The notes under the pieces are model-generated. The model did not search any database and was not told where the DNA came from. It worked only from the letters and a program-made list of their open reading frames with translations. 64,000 nucleotides of DNA from Bacillus piscicola. Lineage in GTDB: Bacteria; Bacillota; Bacilli; Bacillales; Marinococcaceae. This document shows, piece after piece, positions 51,854 to 60,667 of this stretch (position 1 is the stretch's first letter; every line of letters begins with the position of its first letter). A program made the position numbers and the translations under genes. The stretch covers positions 434,001 to 498,000 of the forward strand of contig NZ_JAJJJF010000001.1 of the NCBI RefSeq assembly GCF_022458745.1, given 5' to 3'.

Positions 51854-52648
51854 ATGGAACAATATTTGGAACTTTGCAGGCATATTTTAAAAAACGGCGC
51901 GGAGAAGAGTGACCGTACTGGCACGGGCACTGTCAGCACTTTTGGGTGGCAAATGCGTTTTAATTTAGAAGAAGGGTTCCCGCTTCTTACAACAAAAAAA
52001 TTGCATCTACGCTCCATTATTTACGAGCTCCTCTGGTTTTTGAAGGGAGATACAAACGTGCGCTACCTTCAAGAAAACAAAGTGAAGATATGGGATGAAT
52101 GGGCAGATGAAACCGGAGATTTAGGGCCGATTTACGGGAAACAGTGGCGGTCATGGGAAGGCGCAAACGGACAAACAGTTGACCAAATTGCTGATGTCAT
52201 TAACGAAATAAAGGTGAATCCAGACTCCCGGCGGCTCGTTGTAAGTGCTTGGAATGCTGCTGAAATAAGTGACATGTCCCTCGCGCCTTGTCATTGCCTT
52301 TTTCAATTCTACGTAAATGACGGCAAACTTTCCTTACAATTGTACCAACGCAGTGCAGACGTGTTTCTCGGCGTCCCTTTTAACATTGCATCTTATGCGT
52401 TGCTTACTAAAATGGTCGCTCAAGTATGCGGCTTGCAGGCTCATGAATATATACATACATTTGGGGATGCTCACATTTACACGAACCACATGGAACAAGT
52501 AAAGACGCAAATACAGCGAACACCTCGGAAGCTCCCAGAGATGAAAATCAACCCGGAGGTAGATTCCATATTTGGCTTCACATTTGAAGATTTTAAATTA
52601 GAAGGATATGATCCTCATCCTCACATTAAAGGAGAGGTCTCCGTATGA
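51854..52648 (+). CDS. thyA: Thymidylate synthase
   Basis: The enzyme methylates dUMP to dTMP using methylene-tetrahydrofolate. The 264-residue product has the catalytic Cys146 in LAPCHC, the folate region [13 protein letters not shown] and the phosphate-binding residues in [13 protein letters not shown]. It corresponds to ThyB of B. subtilis, which lies beside dfrA. The stop overlaps the dfrA start by four bases (ATGA), and the dihydrofolate made by ThyA is the substrate of DfrA, so the coupling makes metabolic sense. Confidence 0.97.
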   Translation: MEQYLELCRHILKNGAEKSDRTGTGTVSTFGWQMRFNLEEGFPLLTTKKLHLRSIIYELLWFLKGDTNVRYLQENKVKIWDEWADETGDLGPIYGKQWRSWEGANGQTVDQIADVINEIKVNPDSRRLVVSAWNAAEISDMSLAPCHCLFQFYVNDGKLSLQLYQRSADVFLGVPFNIASYALLTKMVAQVCGLQAHEYIHTFGDAHIYTNHMEQVKTQIQRTPRKLPEMKINPEVDSIFGFTFEDFKLEGYDPHPHIKGEVSV

Positions 52649-53130
52649 TTGCATTTGTCGTGGCAATGGATAAGAACAGAGTAATTGGTAACAATAATGA
52701 CATTCCTTGGCATTTGCCTGCCGACCTTAGGCATTTTAAAGAAGTAACCACGGGTCATCCAATTGTTATGGGGAGAAAAACATATGAGTCCATTGGTAGG
52801 CCGCTCCCGGGAAGGCGTAACATTATCATGACAGGAAATCGAGACTATCAAGCACCAGGATGCGACATTGTTTCTACGGTGGAAGAAGTGTTAGACATTA
52901 GTAAAACACAGGAAACGCATGTAATTGGTGGAGAGACGTTGTTTGAACAATTTTTCCCCCACGCAGAAAAACTTTATCTGACCATCATTCATGACGCATT
53001 TACAGGGGACACTTTTTTTCCAAAATTTGATGAGGAAGAGTGGAATGTAGTAGACAGAAAAGAGGGTCCAACTGATGATAAAAATAAGTACCCTCATACT
53101 TATTACACGTTAACGAGAAAAATGGAATAA
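52645..53130 (+). CDS. dfrA: Dihydrofolate reductase
   Basis: The enzyme reduces dihydrofolate to tetrahydrofolate with NADPH and is the trimethoprim target. The 161-residue product shows the substrate-binding [29 protein letters not shown] for NADPH, and [11 protein letters not shown]. It starts inside thyA. A terminator hairpin follows that overlaps the yunB ribosome binding site. Confidence 0.97.
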   Translation: MIAFVVAMDKNRVIGNNNDIPWHLPADLRHFKEVTTGHPIVMGRKTYESIGRPLPGRRNIIMTGNRDYQAPGCDIVSTVEEVLDISKTQETHVIGGETLFEQFFPHAEKLYLTIIHDAFTGDTFFPKFDEEEWNVVDRKEGPTDDKNKYPHTYYTLTRKME

Positions 53131-53139
53131 TAGGCGTTA

Positions 53140-53192
53140 ACCCGTCCTTTTTTGCATACACATGGTAGGGGTAAAGAAGGGTGGGTTTTTTT
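53140..53192 (+). terminator. dfrA terminator containing the yunB ribosome binding site
   Basis: ACCCGTCCTT (53140-53149) pairs with AAGGGTGGGT (53177-53186) with two G-U pairs, and seven T follow up to the yunB ATG. The right arm includes the yunB Shine-Dalgarno AGAAGGGTGGG. CATACACA at 53155, in the loop, matches 7 of 8 bases of the sigma-E -10 consensus, so yunB may be transcribed from within. Confidence 0.65.
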
Positions 53193-53999
53193 ATGAAGAA
53201 GTCTGGGCTTTTTAAAAGAACGGCACGAAAAAAAGGTCCCCTCCCCTTGCGCTATATTTTACTAATTTCTATTATTCTTTTCTTCGTTTTAACAGTTCAA
53301 GGTGTTTGGCTGGTAGATCAGGGAATAAGGCCTACGCTGATGGCGATTGCGCGAATGGAAACAAAAAAGATTGCAACGCACGCGATTAATGATGCAATTT
53401 CTACAAAAATAATAAAAAACATTGATCTCGAAAAGATGATTGACATGGAACAAGACAACGATGGGCGGATTACATCGGTAAACTTTAATCCCAAAATGTA
53501 TAATCAAGTTTTAGCTGAAACGACTATCCGTGTCCATGATTATTTACAGATGGTCGAGGATGGCAAAGTGGAGGAATTGGGACTTTCAGAAAAGATAAAA
53601 CAAGAGTTGCAAACGGACAAATACTCGGAAAAAGGGATTATCCACTATATACCATTAGGACAGGCGACAAACAATGCGTTGCTCGCCCAGTTAGGCCCGC
53701 GTATCCCGGTTCGTTTTTCGGCGATAGGGGATGTAAGCTCGACGATGAGTGAATCAATCATGGAGTCAGGGATTAACAATACGTACTTAAGAGTATCGAT
53801 TGATATCAAAGTAGATGTGCGTATCGTCATCCCCTTTGCAACCGATACGGCAGAAGTTTCCACATCCGTACCAATTGGAATGGTCTTTGTTTCGGGAGAA
53901 GTTCCGGAGTTCTATAATGCCGGGGACGGGGAAATGCCTGCACCTGCTATTTTGCAACAAAGTGAGATGGATACTATAATGAATATCGAAGAAGAATAG
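53193..53999 (+). CDS. yunB: Sporulation protein YunB
   Basis: This 268-residue protein has an N-terminal membrane helix after a basic stretch (RYILLISIILFFVLTVQGV) and a large extracytoplasmic domain that shares GQATNNALLAQLGPRIPV, SAIGDV, GINNTYLRVSIDIKVDV, VIPFATDT and GEVPEFYNAGDGEMPAP with B. subtilis YunB and with the copy at 19103. YunB is a mother-cell (sigma-E) protein required for normal sporulation; its mechanism is unknown. I chose ATG 53193; GTG 53181 is possible but lies in the ribosome binding site. Its place between yunC/thyA and yunA/lipA is the conserved one. Confidence 0.92.
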   Translation: MKKSGLFKRTARKKGPLPLRYILLISIILFFVLTVQGVWLVDQGIRPTLMAIARMETKKIATHAINDAISTKIIKNIDLEKMIDMEQDNDGRITSVNFNPKMYNQVLAETTIRVHDYLQMVEDGKVEELGLSEKIKQELQTDKYSEKGIIHYIPLGQATNNALLAQLGPRIPVRFSAIGDVSSTMSESIMESGINNTYLRVSIDIKVDVRIVIPFATDTAEVSTSVPIGMVFVSGEVPEFYNAGDGEMPAPAILQQSEMDTIMNIEEE

Positions 54000-54019
54000 G
54001 GAAAAAGCAAAAAGAGCTT

Positions 54020-54048
54020 TTGACAAGCGTGCCAGAAGTAATTATAAT
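54020..54048 (+). promoter_or_regulatory. Consensus sigma-A promoter of the NSS transporter genes
   Basis: TTGACA and TATAAT, both perfect, are separated by 17 bases, about 70 bases before the transporter ATG. This is the strongest promoter by sequence in the window. Confidence 0.88.
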
Positions 54049-54120
54049 GTTTTTTGGCCTCGAAATATGTTGTCTGAATTTTCTTCACTAGCTTCATTTA
54101 GATAGAAAGGAGTTAACCTC

Positions 54121-55641
54121 ATGAGCACAAGAGAACAATGGGGTACGCGCGCGGGCTTCATTATGGCTGCAGTCGGCTCGGCGATTGGCCTGGGGAACAT
54201 TTGGCGCTTTCCCGCTACCGCCTATGAGAACGGGGGAGGCGCATTTTTTATTCCCTATTTATTTGCTCTTCTAACCGCCGGAATCCCATTATTAATATTG
54301 GAATTCACAGTCGGGCATAAATACCGGGGTTCTTCCCCGCTTAATTTTTCGAGAATGAATAAAAAAGCCGAGTGGGTCGGATGGTGGGGAGTTGTCATAG
54401 CTTTCATTATCTCCACTTACTACTCTGTGATCGTCGCATGGGCGATTTCGTATACTGTTTTCTCCTTTAACCTGGCATGGGGAGAAGATACCGAAGCTTT
54501 TTTATACGGAGATTATTTACAGCTAGCCGACGGGGCTGGACAAATAGGCGGGTTAGTACCATCTGTGCTTATTCCGCTGGCACTTGTTTGGATAGTCGCA
54601 TTGGGAGTCCTCTTCCGCGGTGTTCAAAAAGGGATCGAGATGGCTAACCGCGTTTTCATTCCTACTCTTGTCGTGATGTTTTTAATTATTGTACTTCGCG
54701 CTGTGACCTTGCCGGGTGCATTGGAAGGACTGCAGGCGTTTTTTGAACCTGATTTTAAGGCTATTACATCCGGAGAAGTGTGGGTGGCAGCTTACGGGCA
54801 GATTTTCTTTAGTCTCTCCATTGCCTTTGCAATTATGATTACATATTCCAGCTATTTGCCAAAAGAATCCGATATTACAAACAATGCTTTTATCACGGGT
54901 TTTAGTAACTCTAGCTTCGAATTGTTAGCGGGGATTGGAGTATTTGCTGCCCTTGGCTTTATGGCATCGCAATCTGGTCTGGAGGTAAAAGAGGTTGTAG
55001 AAGGCGGTGTAGGACTTGCCTTTGTTGTCTTCCCGCAAATAATCAATGAATTCCCGGCTTTAAATGGATTATTTGGCGTTTTGTTTTTTGTTTCTCTCGT
55101 ATTGGCAGGGTTATCGTCCTTGATCTCCATTTCAGAAACGTACGTAAAAGGCTTTTCGGAAAAACTGGGGATTTCCAGACAAACCTCCGTGCTGATAGGA
55201 GGCGGCCTGGCAGCTCTTATTTCTTTGCTTTATGCAACAAGAGGCGGGCTTTATTTCCTTGATGCGGCAGATTACTTTATTAACCAGTTTGGTGTTGCGC
55301 TTGTTGGTTTGGTGGAAGTCGTGGCGATTGCCTGGTTTATGCGAAAGCTTGACACGTTAAAAAACCATGCAAACCTTACGTCAGATATTAAAATTGGCGG
55401 GTTTTGGAAATTTTGCCTTGGTATTATCACTCCGCTCGTTCTCGGTTATATGATGTTTGATTTATTTAAACAGAACCTTCTTCGTGAATTTGATACGGAC
55501 ACCGGGAACTATGAAGGTTATTCGGATATCTTTATAAATTACAGTGGATGGGCAGTTGCATTATTTGCCCTCGTGGTCGGTATTCTTTTAAGTGTAATCC
55601 GTTGGAAGAACAAAGAAAAGCTTGACAAGGAGGCGATGTAA
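54121..55641 (+). CDS. Sodium-dependent amino acid transporter (NSS family, MetP-like)
   Basis: This 506-residue protein is a LeuT-fold symporter of the neurotransmitter:sodium symporter family. The first helix has GFIMAAVGSAIGLGNIWRFP, the sodium and substrate site, followed by YENGGGAFFIPY. About twelve membrane segments are visible. The small gene directly after it encodes a MetS-type partner, so methionine or alanine import is a likely role, as for MetPS in Corynebacterium. It has a perfect promoter and its own terminator. A sodium-coupled importer fits a salt-adapted organism. Confidence 0.93.
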   Translation: MSTREQWGTRAGFIMAAVGSAIGLGNIWRFPATAYENGGGAFFIPYLFALLTAGIPLLILEFTVGHKYRGSSPLNFSRMNKKAEWVGWWGVVIAFIISTYYSVIVAWAISYTVFSFNLAWGEDTEAFLYGDYLQLADGAGQIGGLVPSVLIPLALVWIVALGVLFRGVQKGIEMANRVFIPTLVVMFLIIVLRAVTLPGALEGLQAFFEPDFKAITSGEVWVAAYGQIFFSLSIAFAIMITYSSYLPKESDITNNAFITGFSNSSFELLAGIGVFAALGFMASQSGLEVKEVVEGGVGLAFVVFPQIINEFPALNGLFGVLFFVSLVLAGLSSLISISETYVKGFSEKLGISRQTSVLIGGGLAALISLLYATRGGLYFLDAADYFINQFGVALVGLVEVVAIAWFMRKLDTLKNHANLTSDIKIGGFWKFCLGIITPLVLGYMMFDLFKQNLLREFDTDTGNYEGYSDIFINYSGWAVALFALVVGILLSVIRWKNKEKLDKEAM

Positions 55642-55642
55642 C

Positions 55643-55759
55643 TTGTCTCTAGGCGCTGTTTTTATGATGATACTGGGAATGGTGATCATTTGGGGTGGTC
55701 TGATCACAAGCCTTCTTTACGCACGAAAAGTTTCCAAGGAAAAGAAAAAAATACAGTAA
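55643..55759 (+). CDS. MetS-type small subunit of the NSS transporter
   Basis: This 38-residue protein starts at TTG 55643, preceded by AAGGAGG, and reads MSLGAVFMMILGMVIIWGG followed by LITSLLYARKVSKEKKKIQ. It is one transmembrane helix with a basic tail, the pattern of the methionine/alanine import family NSS transporter small subunit. The TTG lies two bases after the transporter stop. Such a tiny gene is easily missed by gene finders, so I record it here. Confidence 0.88.
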   Translation: MSLGAVFMMILGMVIIWGGLITSLLYARKVSKEKKKIQ

Positions 55760-55762
55760 GGG

Positions 55763-55790
55763 GAGTCCGGGAAATTTCCCGGACTCTTTT
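55763..55790 (+). terminator. Terminator of the NSS transporter operon
   Basis: GAGTCCGGGAAATTTCCCGGACTC is a 24-base perfect palindrome followed by TTTT. Its last bases touch the stop codon of the convergent yunA gene. Confidence 0.9.
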
Positions 55791-56790
55791 AGTTACGCTC
55801 TGCTCTTTCCCACGTTTTTAAAGAGGGGTAAGGATCATAGGACCATTCGCTGTAGCCGTTATCCCGATACAACCCGTAATGTAAATGGGGCGGAAACTTA
55901 CCTTGCGTCCCCGGCTTCCCGTATCCTGAACTCCCTACATATCCAATCACTTCCCCGGGTTCAACTATTTTTCCTTTCTCAAGCCCTTCTTCAAAGCTGC
56001 TTAAATGGGCGAAATAATGATAGGTGTTTGTTAAGTCACGAATACCGATTCGCCAACCCCCGTACTTATTCCATCCTTTTAATTCAACAATCCCATACCT
56101 TGTTGCCCGTACCGGGGTTTGATAACCGGCAAAAATATCAGTGCCTTCATGAATTCGCCGGCCTCCCCAGCCTCGTTTATCGCCCCATGTGCTGCGATAA
56201 CTGTAATTGTAATGGAGAGGCACAGGAAAAGCATGCTTCTCTTCTAAATCAATTTTTCCGTATTTTTTAAAGATCCTGGCGTGTCCTGTAATGATATTAA
56301 CAGCTTGATCCCGGTGATAATAATTCCAAAGGCCGATTTTAATATTTTCGTCATCGAATCCATATTGAGAGAGATAATTAGCAAAAGTAAATAAAACGTC
56401 GGCATCTTCTTGAAGAGAAGCTTTTCCGTTTCCGTTGCCGTCAAGTCCCACCCCGCCAAAAAACGAGATGTCGGCAGGCACGTCAGATTCTATATTAGGG
56501 TTTAGTGGACCAGCCCATTCTTTTGGGGAATAATAAATACTAATAAACCCGTCAGCACTGTCACGATCCTTTCGTGCTCCGCGCAGCCCCCGTTCATAAG
56601 AATCTACACCGGCAAGCCAGTACCACGGGACTTGGGTGAGCGCCTCCATCTGTTTATAAAGGAAAAGACGTTCTTGATACTTGTCCGTATCCGTTGTCTT
56701 TTCTTTTGCTTCAACAACTGGGACTAATAAAGAAGCAGTCAATAAGATTGTTAAAAAAATGAAAAATATTTTTTTCATAGCACCATTCAC
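55789..56790 (-). CDS. yunA: M23-family peptidase YunA
   Basis: This exported cell-wall peptidase has a signal peptide (KKIFFIFLTILLTASLLVP then VVEA). The central part (residues about 35-190) is a lysozyme-like helical segment with VPWYWLAGVDSYERGLRG, and the C-terminal M23/LysM-peptidase domain has RRIHEGTDIFAG and PPHLHYGLY with the zinc-binding histidines, and YYHFAHL-type YHYFAHLSSF. The protein is 333 residues from GTG 56790; ATG 56778 would also suit the signal peptide, and the ribosome binding site does not settle the choice. It converges with the NSS operon and diverges from lipA. Confidence 0.88.
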   Translation of the reverse strand: MNGAMKKIFFIFLTILLTASLLVPVVEAKEKTTDTDKYQERLFLYKQMEALTQVPWYWLAGVDSYERGLRGARKDRDSADGFISIYYSPKEWAGPLNPNIESDVPADISFFGGVGLDGNGNGKASLQEDADVLFTFANYLSQYGFDDENIKIGLWNYYHRDQAVNIITGHARIFKKYGKIDLEEKHAFPVPLHYNYSYRSTWGDKRGWGGRRIHEGTDIFAGYQTPVRATRYGIVELKGWNKYGGWRIGIRDLTNTYHYFAHLSSFEEGLEKGKIVEPGEVIGYVGSSGYGKPGTQGKFPPHLHYGLYRDNGYSEWSYDPYPSLKTWERAERN

Positions 56791-56872
56791 TCGTCCTTTA
56801 ATAAATTTTCATACGTTTAGTGTGCCTGAGAAGAAAGTCATTCATGAACCCAAAGGCTGGAAAACGAACCAT

Positions 56873-56901
56873 TTGCCGCTAAATCTGGTCCGTGTTACAG
56901 T
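56873..56901 (+). promoter_or_regulatory. lipA promoter
   Basis: TTGCCG and TACAGT are 17 bases apart, with an extended -10 (TGTTACAGT), about 50 bases before lipA. Confidence 0.5.
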
Positions 56902-56951
56902 AAGACTAATCAGTATCGTTTCTTACATATGGATTAGAATGGAGTGGAAAC

Positions 56952-57860
56952 ATGGCTAAAACAGAAGAATACATTCGTAAACCGGAATGGCTAAAAATTA
57001 AATTAAATACAAATGAGTCTTATAAAGGCCTAAAAAAAATGATGAGAGAAAAAAACCTTCACACCGTTTGTGAAGAAGCAAAATGTCCCAATATCCATGA
57101 ATGCTGGGCAGAGCGTAAGACCGCAACGTTTATGATTTTAGGAGACATCTGCACCAGAGGCTGCCGCTTCTGCGCGGTAAAAACAGGACTGCCTAATGAG
57201 CTTGACTGGCAAGAGCCTGAACGGGTAGCAGAATCGGTTGAGCAAATGGGGCTTAAGCATGTCGTCATTACCGCAGTAGCGAGGGATGATTTGAAAGACG
57301 GCGGGGCAGCTGTATTTGCAGAGACAATACGTGCGGTCAGAAAGCGAAATCCATTTTGTACGATTGAAGTGCTGCCAGCCGATATGATGGGTATTTATGA
57401 AAACCTTGAGATATTAATGGAAGCTCGTCCTAATATTTTAAATCATAATATCGAGACTGTTCGTAGTTTGACACCGCGGGTACGGGCACGGGCCACTTAT
57501 GATCGTTCCCTGCAGTTATTACAGCGTTCCAAAGAATTACATCCAGATATCCCAACTAAATCAAGCTTAATGATTGGTTTGGGCGAAACAAAGGATGAAA
57601 TAATCGAAACGATGGATGATTTACGCGCTCATGACGTAGACATTATGACAATCGGGCAATACTTACAGCCGACAAAAAAGCATTTAAAAGTGAAGAAATA
57701 TTATACGCCGGAAGAGTTCGCAGAGCTGAAAGATATTGCCATGACGAAAGGATTCAGTCACTGTGAGTCTGGTCCACTTGTCCGTTCTTCTTATCATGCG
57801 GATGAACAGGTCAACGAAGCTCAAGTGCTTGAGGAAGCTAACAAATATAAGAATGCCTAA
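56952..57860 (+). CDS. lipA: Lipoyl synthase
   Basis: This radical-SAM enzyme inserts two sulfurs into octanoyl groups bound to GcvH or E2 proteins. The 302-residue product has both cluster-binding triads: the auxiliary cluster cysteines in [12 protein letters not shown] (residues 40-51) and the radical-SAM CTRGCRFC (near residue 66). The C-terminal [11 protein letters not shown] contains the conserved Ser ligand. ATG 56952 follows AATGGAG. Its protein partner gcvH is at 40 kb. Confidence 0.97.
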   Translation: MAKTEEYIRKPEWLKIKLNTNESYKGLKKMMREKNLHTVCEEAKCPNIHECWAERKTATFMILGDICTRGCRFCAVKTGLPNELDWQEPERVAESVEQMGLKHVVITAVARDDLKDGGAAVFAETIRAVRKRNPFCTIEVLPADMMGIYENLEILMEARPNILNHNIETVRSLTPRVRARATYDRSLQLLQRSKELHPDIPTKSSLMIGLGETKDEIIETMDDLRAHDVDIMTIGQYLQPTKKHLKVKKYYTPEEFAELKDIAMTKGFSHCESGPLVRSSYHADEQVNEAQVLEEANKYKNA

Positions 57861-57871
57861 CGAAAAACCGA

Positions 57872-57910
57872 GAGGTCGATCTCCTACATGGAGTCGACCT
57901 CATCCTTTTT
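57872..57910 (+). terminator. Terminator after lipA
   Basis: GAGGTCGATCTCC pairs with GGAGTCGACCTC (one bulged base) around TACAT, then a T tract. It lies over the 3' end of yutC on the opposite strand. Confidence 0.82.
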
Positions 57911-58474
57911 CGTTTTAGGCTGCTTCGTCATATTTTTCATATCCTTTACGGTTTGACGAAGGGCAGAGCGTCCTCCTTTAGCCTGATCGTCCATTGACTT
58001 AAAAGATTCAATATCTTCCATCATCCGTGGATTGTCTGTCACAACTGTTTCGTAATAATAGGGGACCGCTGTCTCCGTCATCATTTTAACTTGCTTTACT
58101 GCATTTTTTTTGTGTTCCTTATTAGGTTTAAAAGCGACTAAAGCGTATTCGTTTGTAATTAGTACGGAAGCCTCGTCCACTTCTGGTGCCTGCACAAGGA
58201 GTGTGCCAATCCCGGCTGCTGTTTTCTGATGATCAATGATGTCAGGCATGGACAACTTTTTATCAAGCCCGACTTCATTGCTGTAATTTCTGCTGTAACC
58301 AAAATTATTCACTTTTGGCTTTTCCGTTTCCGCCTCTTCTGTATAAGACACATAATCCATAGGGTGGTGAGGGCCGTATTCTGCCCCTAAATCTTCTTTT
58401 GTATTATTTGGGATGCCGGAACAGCCTTGTATGAACAAGATGGCAGCAGTTCCGATTACCACTGCTTTTTTCAT
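57884..58474 (-). CDS. yutC: YhcN/YlaJ-family sporulation lipoprotein YutC
   Basis: This 196-residue lipoprotein has a signal peptide with lipobox IQGC (Cys18). The domain with LVQAPEVDEASVLITNEYAL followed by VAFKPN, and the adjacent KKNAVKQVKMM helix, is typical of the YhcN/YlaJ family of spore-associated lipoproteins. Such proteins sit on the inner spore membrane and affect germination or spore assembly. Its last codons lie in the terminator of the convergent lipA gene. Confidence 0.85.
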   Translation of the reverse strand: MKKAVVIGTAAILFIQGCSGIPNNTKEDLGAEYGPHHPMDYVSYTEEAETEKPKVNNFGYSRNYSNEVGLDKKLSMPDIIDHQKTAAGIGTLLVQAPEVDEASVLITNEYALVAFKPNKEHKKNAVKQVKMMTETAVPYYYETVVTDNPRMMEDIESFKSMDDQAKGGRSALRQTVKDMKNMTKQPKTKKDEVDSM

Positions 58475-58600
58475 GAAGATCCTCCTTTAAAGTAAGCTGT
58501 GAGTGTTAGTATGGCTCAAAAATTCAAAAAAGCAGACGGGAAAATCCGGTAAGGAAAAAAAGTCCTGTGGTACAATAAGAACAAAGCGAGGTGCAAAGTC

Positions 58601-58882
58601 GTGATTCAAGTGCAAAGCCAGCGGTTTGAATTAGTCAATGACGTCAGAAATGGCTGGGATGAGGAAGAATTTAAAAATCGCTACAGTGATATATTAAATA
58701 AATATGATTTTGTGGTCGGAGACTGGTCACATAATCAACTGCGTCTACGTGGTTTCTTTGCGAATACCCGTAAAAAAGCTTCATTTGATACAAAAATTGA
58801 AACACTGGAAGATTATATTTATGAATATTGCAGCTTCGGATGCGCTTACTTTGTTCTAAAGAAAGTTAGGCCAGCGGAATAA
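58601..58882 (+). CDS. yutD: YutD (DUF1027) protein
   Basis: This 93-residue protein matches the YutD family, with the segments WDEEEFKNRYSDILNKYDFV, VGDWSHNQLRLRGFF and YEYCSFGCAYFVLKK. The function is unknown, though the gene is conserved in Bacilli beside lipA and yutC. GTG 58601 follows GCGAGGTG. It has a strong terminator right after the stop codon. Confidence 0.88.
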   Translation: MIQVQSQRFELVNDVRNGWDEEEFKNRYSDILNKYDFVVGDWSHNQLRLRGFFANTRKKASFDTKIETLEDYIYEYCSFGCAYFVLKKVRPAE

Positions 58883-58929
58883 AAAAGGGTCAGCCTCCTC
58901 CACGTTATGGAGGAAGCCAGACCTTTTTT
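58881..58929. terminator. Bidirectional terminator between yutD and the DUF3905-like gene
   Basis: A run of six A and GGGTC pairs with GACC and six T; an inner CTCCTCCA/TGGAGGA stem extends it. It lies just after the yutD stop and 14 bases past the end of the convergent minus-strand gene. Confidence 0.88.
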
Positions 58930-58942
58930 CAATGAGAATGCC

Positions 58943-59245
58943 TTATTTTGAAGTGTAAAGATATTCTTCTTCTTCCTCGGGGTCATCATGTGGTGGGTGT
59001 GCCCCTGGGAATTGTCTGGGTATATCTTCGTGGAACGATTTGAATTCGTAGTTAAAGGCACTGTAACGACGTTGCCCTTTCTCCCACGGCGTTGTTTTGC
59101 CTAACTTCGTATTGATGGGAGAACCGTACGGACCTTCCGGCGTCTGTTCTGGAACGAGGTAATTTTTTCCTGTTTCCACATTGGCAAAGTCAGTAAAAGT
59201 GGATGATTCATGGGCTACTCGTGCTTTTCGATAATTGTTTTCCAT
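58943..59245 (-). CDS. DUF3905-like small protein
   Basis: This 100-residue hydrophilic protein starts at ATG 59245, behind AAAGGGGTGATC; the open frame extends upstream into the convergent yutE leader. The segments YGSPINTKLGKTTPWEKGQR and FHEDIPRQFPGAHPPHDDPE recall the DUF3905 family found in spore formers, of unknown function. The proline- and acid-rich tail is distinctive. It is divergent from yutE. The family name is from memory and should be verified. Confidence 0.75.
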   Translation of the reverse strand: MENNYRKARVAHESSTFTDFANVETGKNYLVPEQTPEGPYGSPINTKLGKTTPWEKGQRRYSAFNYEFKSFHEDIPRQFPGAHPPHDDPEEEEEYLYTSK

Positions 59246-59360
59246 TAGATCACCCCTTTCTTCAAATGATCCCCCGATAGATACGAATTCATACGAAGTG
59301 AAAAGGGGAATGATATGGTATACTTGCCATAATACTGATTTTAGATGGGAGGAAGTGCTG

Positions 59361-59828
59361 TTGTACTTTGTAGATAGAAAAAACATGGAAGAAACAGTCT
59401 GTTACATAGAGCATTTAAATGACGTGTATGCGCAGGCAGGTGCAACTGACTCCCCGTTGGCAAAGCTGGCACTCGAGCGCATTGTACAAGGATGGATTGA
59501 AGCGGTCATTGACGTAGGAAATAAAATGATCGATGGTTTTATTATGCGGGATCCTGGGAGCTACGATGATATTGTGGATATATTGGAGGATGAAAAGGTT
59601 ATTCATGCGGATGACGCTCATTCACTGAAAAATGTAATCGCGTTACGAAAGCCGTTGGTACAACAATATACACAAATCAATCATGAAAGAATAGAGCAAG
59701 TGATCGAGGATAATAAAAAGGCACTTGAGGATTTTCCGAACAACATTCGTGAATATGTAGAAAAAGAACTGGGACCAGTTTCTGCATTTTTACCAGAGCA
59801 AGACACGGATAAGGGGAAACAGCTGTGA
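59361..59828 (+). CDS. yutE: YutE (HepT/DUF86-like) protein
   Basis: This 155-residue helical protein follows B. subtilis YutE: LALERIVQGWIEAVIDVGN, KMIDGFIMRDPGSYDDIVDIL and RKPLVQQY. It belongs to the HEPN/DUF86 fold. In toxin-type HepT proteins a R-x(4-6)-H motif forms the RNase site; here the equivalent position is RKPLVQQY with Gln, so an RNase toxin role is unlikely. No MntA-type partner is next to it. I chose TTG 59361 behind GGGAGG; GTG 59355 is too close to the ribosome binding site. It overlaps yutF by four bases. Confidence 0.85.
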   Translation: MYFVDRKNMEETVCYIEHLNDVYAQAGATDSPLAKLALERIVQGWIEAVIDVGNKMIDGFIMRDPGSYDDIVDILEDEKVIHADDAHSLKNVIALRKPLVQQYTQINHERIEQVIEDNKKALEDFPNNIREYVEKELGPVSAFLPEQDTDKGKQL

Positions 59829-60595
59829 GGAAACAATACAGCGGATTTCTGTTAGATTTAGATGGAACGATGTACCGAGGTAAGGATCCGATTCCAGAGG
59901 CGGTCACTTTTGTAAAAAGCCTTCAATCTTTAAAGATCCCTTTTGTGTTTGTTACGAATAATTCAACTGCCTCTCCAGAAGAAGTAACAGAACGCCTTCA
60001 AAATATGGGAATACCTTGTGAAGCGGGAAATGTCCTCACGTCAAGTGTAGCAGCTGCTGCCTTCATGTCCGCCTCACCGGTTAAACAGAGTGCGTATGTT
60101 ATTGGAGAATCTGGCTTAAAAGAAGCGCTTCTCTCACATGGCATTAAAGAGGAGGAAGACACACCAGGTTTTGTGGCAGTGGGGCTCGATCGACAAGTTA
60201 CATATGAAAAATTGGCAAAAGCGAGCCAAGCGGTACAGGCTGGCGCTGTTTTTATTTCTACTAATGGAGATGCGGTTATTCCCACGGAGAATGGATTTCT
60301 TCCAGGTAATGGAGCCATCACTTCCGTTATCACAATAGCGTCGGGTAAACAGCCGATGTTGATTGGTAAACCTGAAAAGGTAATGATTGATCAGGCGGTT
60401 CAGTTGTTAGGTATACCGAGAAAAAAGATTGTTTTAGTCGGAGACAATTACGATACCGACATTCTCGCCGGGATAAGGGCAGGTATTGATACCATTCATG
60501 TGGATACGGGAGTGACTGCAGCCGACGAACTTTTACAAAAGAACATACCGCCTACGTATAGCATTCCTTCATTGGCTCATTGGCAACTGTTATGA
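59825..60595 (+). CDS. yutF: HAD-family phosphatase YutF (NagD type)
   Basis: This 256-residue HAD-superfamily hydrolase of the NagD group has motif I in LLDLDGTMYRG, motif II in VFVTNNSTAS, motif III with the Lys of GKPEKVMID and motif IV in LVGDNYDTDILAG. It cleaves phosphate from nucleotides or sugar phosphates in the cytoplasm; the actual substrate is unknown. It begins at GTG 59825 with a four-base overlap with yutE. In B. subtilis yutG follows, but here yutH comes next. Confidence 0.9.
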   Translation: MRKQYSGFLLDLDGTMYRGKDPIPEAVTFVKSLQSLKIPFVFVTNNSTASPEEVTERLQNMGIPCEAGNVLTSSVAAAAFMSASPVKQSAYVIGESGLKEALLSHGIKEEEDTPGFVAVGLDRQVTYEKLAKASQAVQAGAVFISTNGDAVIPTENGFLPGNGAITSVITIASGKQPMLIGKPEKVMIDQAVQLLGIPRKKIVLVGDNYDTDILAGIRAGIDTIHVDTGVTAADELLQKNIPPTYSIPSLAHWQLL

Positions 60596-60667
60596 TTACG
60601 TGAATGAGTGAGTGTCTTCCCTACATATAATTTTTCAAGGGAGATTATATGAGGGAGGGCCTTGATC

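Noticed and set aside
59361-59828. HepT-MntA toxin-antitoxin system at yutE
   Set aside because: The HEPN catalytic His is not present and no nucleotidyltransferase partner is adjacent; gene order is the housekeeping yut order.
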